Below, in pieces: positions 43,594 through 46,344 of a stretch of DNA of 46,344 nucleotides. Position numbers and translations under genes: made by a program. The notes beneath the pieces were generated by a model that saw only the letters and a list, made by a program, of their open reading frames with translations, made no database searches and was not told where the DNA came from. The stretch is from positions 1 through 46,344 of the forward strand of contig JANWWR010000020.1 in the NCBI GenBank assembly GCA_025055835.1, read 5' to 3'. Source of the stretch: Gemmatales bacterium (GTDB lineage: Bacteria; Planctomycetota; Planctomycetia; Gemmatales; HRBIN36). The number at the start of each line of letters is the position of its first letter. Position 1 is the first letter of the stretch.

Positions 43594-44271
43594 ATGGGTC
43601 TGCGCCGTCTCAAACGGGTGCCGCTGGAGCAACTCCAGCCCTTCCTCCTCGCCCTGCCTGATGCAGGAGCCGTCTTCGACTGGTCCGCCATCTTCGGCAA
43701 CAAGAACCCCGTGGAACTGGAAGTCGGTTTCGGCAAAGGGGGATTCCTGGTCGCCGCCGCCCAGGCCAGGCCGAACGTGAACTTCGTCGGCATCGAGATC
43801 GAACGGGCCTTGGTCCTCTACGTCGCCGGTCGCATGGTTCGCCGGAAACTCAGCAACGTCCGGCTGCTTCACGGGGACGCCCGGCAGATCGTCGCTCGGC
43901 ATCTGCCCGCCGATTCGCTCCAGGCGATCCACGTCTATTTCCCCGATCCGTGGTGGAAACGCCGCCACCGCAAACGGCGACTGTTCACCGCCGAATTTGC
44001 TCACGCTTGCGTCCGCGCCCTGCAACCAGGAGGCCGACTTCACCTCGCCACCGATGTCGAGGAGTATTTCACGGAGATGTTGACCATTCTGCATGCCATT
44101 CCCGAATTGAAAGTCCTCGAACAAGGCCCGTGGGAAGCATCGTGCCAGGCAAGTCTCGACGTGATAACCAACTTCCAGCGCAAGGCGCTCCAGCAGGGCC
44201 GATCCATCTGGCGAGCGGTTTTTGAGAAGGTTTCCCCCTCGACGGAATCTGGCGAATTGCAATCGAAATGA
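43594..44271 (+). CDS. trmB: tRNA (guanine-N7-)-methyltransferase
   Basis: A 225-residue SAM-dependent methyltransferase that makes m7G46 in tRNA. The SAM motif is VELEVGFGKGGFLVAAA (about residues 41-57), followed by NFVGIEIERALVLY. The family signature FPDPWWKRRHRKRRLF is near residue 115, and GGRLHLATDVEEYFTEM follows. The length is normal. Its ATG lies three bases after the FabZ-like stop. It is convergent with the DUF1501 gene, with a 15-base gap and no visible terminator. Confidence 0.95.
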   Translation: MGLRRLKRVPLEQLQPFLLALPDAGAVFDWSAIFGNKNPVELEVGFGKGGFLVAAAQARPNVNFVGIEIERALVLYVAGRMVRRKLSNVRLLHGDARQIVARHLPADSLQAIHVYFPDPWWKRRHRKRRLFTAEFAHACVRALQPGGRLHLATDVEEYFTEMLTILHAIPELKVLEQGPWEASCQASLDVITNFQRKALQQGRSIWRAVFEKVSPSTESGELQSK

Positions 44272-44286
44272 CACAACCGGTCCGAC

Positions 44287-45630
44287 TCAGCCGAACAGAT
44301 CGAGAAGCGGGTTCCCTCGCACCAGCGGCATCGGCCGGTCGAGTCGGTCGCGGATTTCGAGATGCGGATCGAGACCGAGAGCGAAGGCGATGGTGGCCGT
44401 CAGATCGGCCGGGGAAATCGGCGGCGTCGCCGGATAGGCACCGATCTTGTCGCTGGCTCCGTACACAATGCCCTGACGGACTCCGGCCCCGGCCAGCACG
44501 GCGGAGTAGCATTGCGGCCAATGTTCCCGACCGGCATTGCCCGCCGTGATCTTGGGATGCCGTCCGAACTCGCCGACCCACACGACCAGCGTTTCGTCCA
44601 GCAGTCCGCTTTGGTCCAGGTCTTCCAGCAACGCCGAGAAGCCCTGATCCGCCATCGGCATCAGCCGCTTTTTCAAGGCGTTGAAATTGTCGCCGTGGGT
44701 GTCCCAGAACACGGCCCCGTCGTTGTGCCAGTTGACGCAGACGAGGCGGACCCCGGCTTCAACGAGACGACGGGCCAGAAGACAGGCCTGACCATGCGTA
44801 TTGCGGCCGTAGCGGTCCCGGACGCAGGGCGGTTCCCGATTCAGGTCGAAGGCCCGCACCACGGCGTCGGACAGGAGCAGATCGAAGGCCCGCTGTCGCA
44901 CGGCATCGTAGCCGGACTCGGCGAGGCGGCGGTCCAAAGCCCGCAACAGGTCGTGACGATGGGCTGTCACCGCGGAAGTATCGCTCAGGCCGGCGACGCG
45001 GAAATCGGGCCGGTTGGGGTCGTCGCTGACGAGAAACGGATCGAAGGCATTGCCGAGCCAGCCGGCGTGTTGTCCCGGAGCGGTGCCGCCAGGCGCGGCT
45101 GGGTGGGAGACCTGCCAGGGCATCTGCACGCAGGTCGGCACGCCTCGGGGCGACGGCTTGAGGCGGGCCAGCATCGCTCCGAAGTGCGGATGATCGTTAC
45201 GCGTGGCTGGAGCGGCGTCCGAGTTCGGCGTCGGGGCGACGTGGCCGGTCATGAGGTGATGGACCGGCGAGAGGTGGGCGGGATCGGTATGTCCCATGCT
45301 CCGCACCACGGCGTACCTATGGGCCAGGCGGGCCAGCCGCGGGAAATGCTCGCTGATAATCAGACCGGGAACCGTGGTCGGAATGGGCCGAAATTCTCCT
45401 CGGATTTCCGCCGGTGCCTCCGGTTTCGGATCCCAGGTGTCGATGTGCGACGGACCGCCCCACATGAACAGAAGAATGACCGAACGGGCGCGGGCCGACG
45501 ATTTCGCCCTCGGCTCTGCGGACAGGACGTCGTTCAAAGTCAATCCCGCGACGCCCAGCGCGCCCGCCTGAAGGACGTGGCGACGGGTCATGAGCGTTTT
45601 TTGGAACCCTCGGCAGGCGTTCGCTTGCAT
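44287..45630 (-). CDS. DUF1501 protein with Tat-type signal
   Basis: A 447-residue member of the DUF1501 family, common in planctomycetes and related to the alkaline phosphatase/sulfatase fold. The N-terminus has a twin-arginine motif (TRRHVLQAGALGVAGLTL), so export by Tat is likely. Family segments are ILLFMWGGPSHIDTWDPKPEAPAEIRGEF, RNTHGQACLLARRLVEAGVRLV, TVVWVGEFGRHP-like VVWVGEFGRHPKI, and GREHWPQCYSAVLAGAGV. ATG 45630 has GAGG six bases upstream; a start at 45591 would begin just before RR. A good sigma-70-like promoter lies 45 bases upstream. Relatives are often paired with DUF1549/DUF1553 or cytochrome-domain proteins, which are not beside it here. The function is unknown. Confidence 0.9.
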   Translation of the reverse strand: MQANACRGFQKTLMTRRHVLQAGALGVAGLTLNDVLSAEPRAKSSARARSVILLFMWGGPSHIDTWDPKPEAPAEIRGEFRPIPTTVPGLIISEHFPRLARLAHRYAVVRSMGHTDPAHLSPVHHLMTGHVAPTPNSDAAPATRNDHPHFGAMLARLKPSPRGVPTCVQMPWQVSHPAAPGGTAPGQHAGWLGNAFDPFLVSDDPNRPDFRVAGLSDTSAVTAHRHDLLRALDRRLAESGYDAVRQRAFDLLLSDAVVRAFDLNREPPCVRDRYGRNTHGQACLLARRLVEAGVRLVCVNWHNDGAVFWDTHGDNFNALKKRLMPMADQGFSALLEDLDQSGLLDETLVVWVGEFGRHPKITAGNAGREHWPQCYSAVLAGAGVRQGIVYGASDKIGAYPATPPISPADLTATIAFALGLDPHLEIRDRLDRPMPLVRGNPLLDLFG

Positions 45631-45674
45631 GGTAGGCCTCGCTTCCCGGAAGGTCTTTCTCGGGCGGGGACTGT

Positions 45675-45703
45675 AGCATAAACTACCGGCTTTCCCATGT
45701 AAA
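45675..45703 (-). promoter_or_regulatory. Sigma-70-type promoter for the DUF1501 gene
   Basis: On the minus strand TTTACA (45698-45703, 5 of 6) and TATGCT (45675-45680, 4 of 6) are separated by exactly 17 bases, with the -10 about 45 bases before the start codon at 45630. It is the best complete promoter I see in the window. Confidence 0.55.
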
Positions 45704-45752
45704 GCCGACGCCGAGAAAACCGGGCAGGTCGCGTCGGACCATCGGCCAGATC

Positions 45753-46344
45753 TCAGGACGAGTCCGAGTCGGTCTGATCCTTTGCGTTGAAAGGCCGGAA
45801 GAGGTCGAAGGCCGAGCGCGGAAAGCCTTCGCCGGCTTTCACCGTGTTGCCGTAGAACTCCTCGGCCGAGGCCATCTCGGCGTGCCAGTTCGCCTCCGCC
45901 GGGTCGCTCGGCTCCGCAGACCGCTCGGAGTCCCGTTCCGCCTGCCGCTCCTCAACTGCCTCTGGCCTCTCCGTCTGCTGCCGATTCTTAAGCAGATAGT
46001 TTAAACGCTGAATCAATTCCTCAACCGGCATCGTGATTCGCTTGCCACGCAAACATGCGGCCTCGATGCCGTCCAGCGATTTATCCCGGTGCGTCGCCCG
46101 GCGATGCTCGGCAATCGTCGCCAGGTTCTCATCCCGCGCCTTTAACAACCGCTCCGCGGTGCGCAACAAATGGACCAGCAAACGCTGATCGTCCACTTTG
46201 TCCATGAGTTGAAACGCCTTAAACAGCACGGCTTCATGCTGTTTGTGCGATTTCCATAAGGCGGCAAGATAATCCTCCCGGCTGGCTTCGTCCGCCCAGC
46301 GCTTTTTGATCTGGCGAATGTACAACTGCACCGAGCGTTTGCCG
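45753..46344 (-). CDS. 3' part of an unrecognised gene, running off the window
   Basis: The reading frame is open to the window edge (it reads GKRSVQLYIRQIKKRW before the first listed start), so the true start lies outside. The GTG at 46331 is probably internal. The first visible residues could be the end of a helix-turn-helix recognition helix. Then comes a long helical stretch (about 100 residues, many Lys/Glu/Leu, for example LLVHLLRTAERLLKARDENLATIAEHRR) and a Glu/Arg-rich tail. I do not recognise the family. It has no cysteine cluster or membrane segment. It is upstream of DUF1501 on the same strand, 122 bases away. Confidence 0.55.
   Translation of the reverse strand, partial: GKRSVQLYIRQIKKRWADEASREDYLAALWKSHKQHEAVLFKAFQLMDKVDDQRLLVHLLRTAERLLKARDENLATIAEHRRATHRDKSLDGIEAACLRGKRITMPVEELIQRLNYLLKNRQQTERPEAVEERQAERDSERSAEPSDPAEANWHAEMASAEEFYGNTVKAGEGFPRSAFDLFRPFNAKDQTDSDSS

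Noticed and set aside
41929-44274. 782-codon upstream extension of the 448-residue membrane protein
   Set aside because: It runs antisense through the HAD-like, FabZ-like and trmB genes. The ATG at 41928 immediately precedes the Pro-rich leader and TM segment.

Overview
The window is GC-rich (I estimate a little over 60%) and fits a planctomycete, probably of the Gemmata group (Gemmatales). The pointers are a DUF1501 Tat-exported protein, a Pirellula/Verrucomicrobium-type dehydrogenase with a C-terminal heme domain, a DUF1570-like secreted protein with a Gly-rich region, TM-HEAT-TM proteins, and long open frames antisense to real genes. The taxon is inferred from protein families only. I found no rRNA, tRNA, CRISPR array, insertion sequence, prophage or origin. 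Genes are dense and no gap exceeds about 220 bases.

Layout. 57-6005 (+): rpsU, a DUF493 protein, a small unknown, an ECF sigma factor with an overlapping zinc-finger anti-sigma factor, a YjhG/YagF-type sugar-acid (D-xylonate) dehydratase and an exported two-domain alpha/beta hydrolase. 6036-8158 (-): a four-TM protein and a PIG-L deacetylase. 8229-13448 (+): a 1739-residue exported protein joining a neutral-ceramidase-like domain, a propeller dehydrogenase, HEAT-like helices and a cytochrome c domain. 13455-16771 (-): gapA, pgk and an Ntn-type asparaginase. 16927-20117 (+): mdh, a GH57 glucan branching enzyme and dtd, closed by a perfect 14-bp stem-loop.

20189-24286 (-): the Gly-rich DUF1570-like protein and an exported polysaccharide-deacetylase-like protein. 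24443-27855 (+): truD and an S9 peptidase. 27886-28680 (-): a metallo-beta-lactamase-fold hydrolase. 28825-33368 (+): hisF, a PilT-type ATPase, a membrane-anchored and degenerate GspE-like protein, and a CvpA-like membrane protein. 33378-41928 (-): glycyl-tRNA synthetase, an FmdB zinc ribbon, a rhomboid protease, the Tex RNA-binding protein carrying three tandem 30-bp palindromic units in frame, a class I glutamine amidotransferase, a ferritin-like protein and a TM-HEAT-TM protein. 42025-44271 (+): a HAD-like protein without its nucleophile, a FabZ-like dehydratase and TrmB. 44287-46344 (-): a DUF1501 protein and the 3' part of an unknown gene that runs off the window.

Most of the content is housekeeping: central carbon metabolism, tRNA modification and charging, glycogen synthesis and histidine synthesis. 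This is mixed with planctomycete-type exported proteins. I see no defence system or biosynthetic cluster. The most unusual material is a set of proteins that keep a recognisable fold but have lost catalytic residues (GspE-like, DUF1570-like, HAD-like, and the second half of the 3909 hydrolase), the giant ceramidase/dehydrogenase/cytochrome fusion, and the hairpin repeats translated inside tex.
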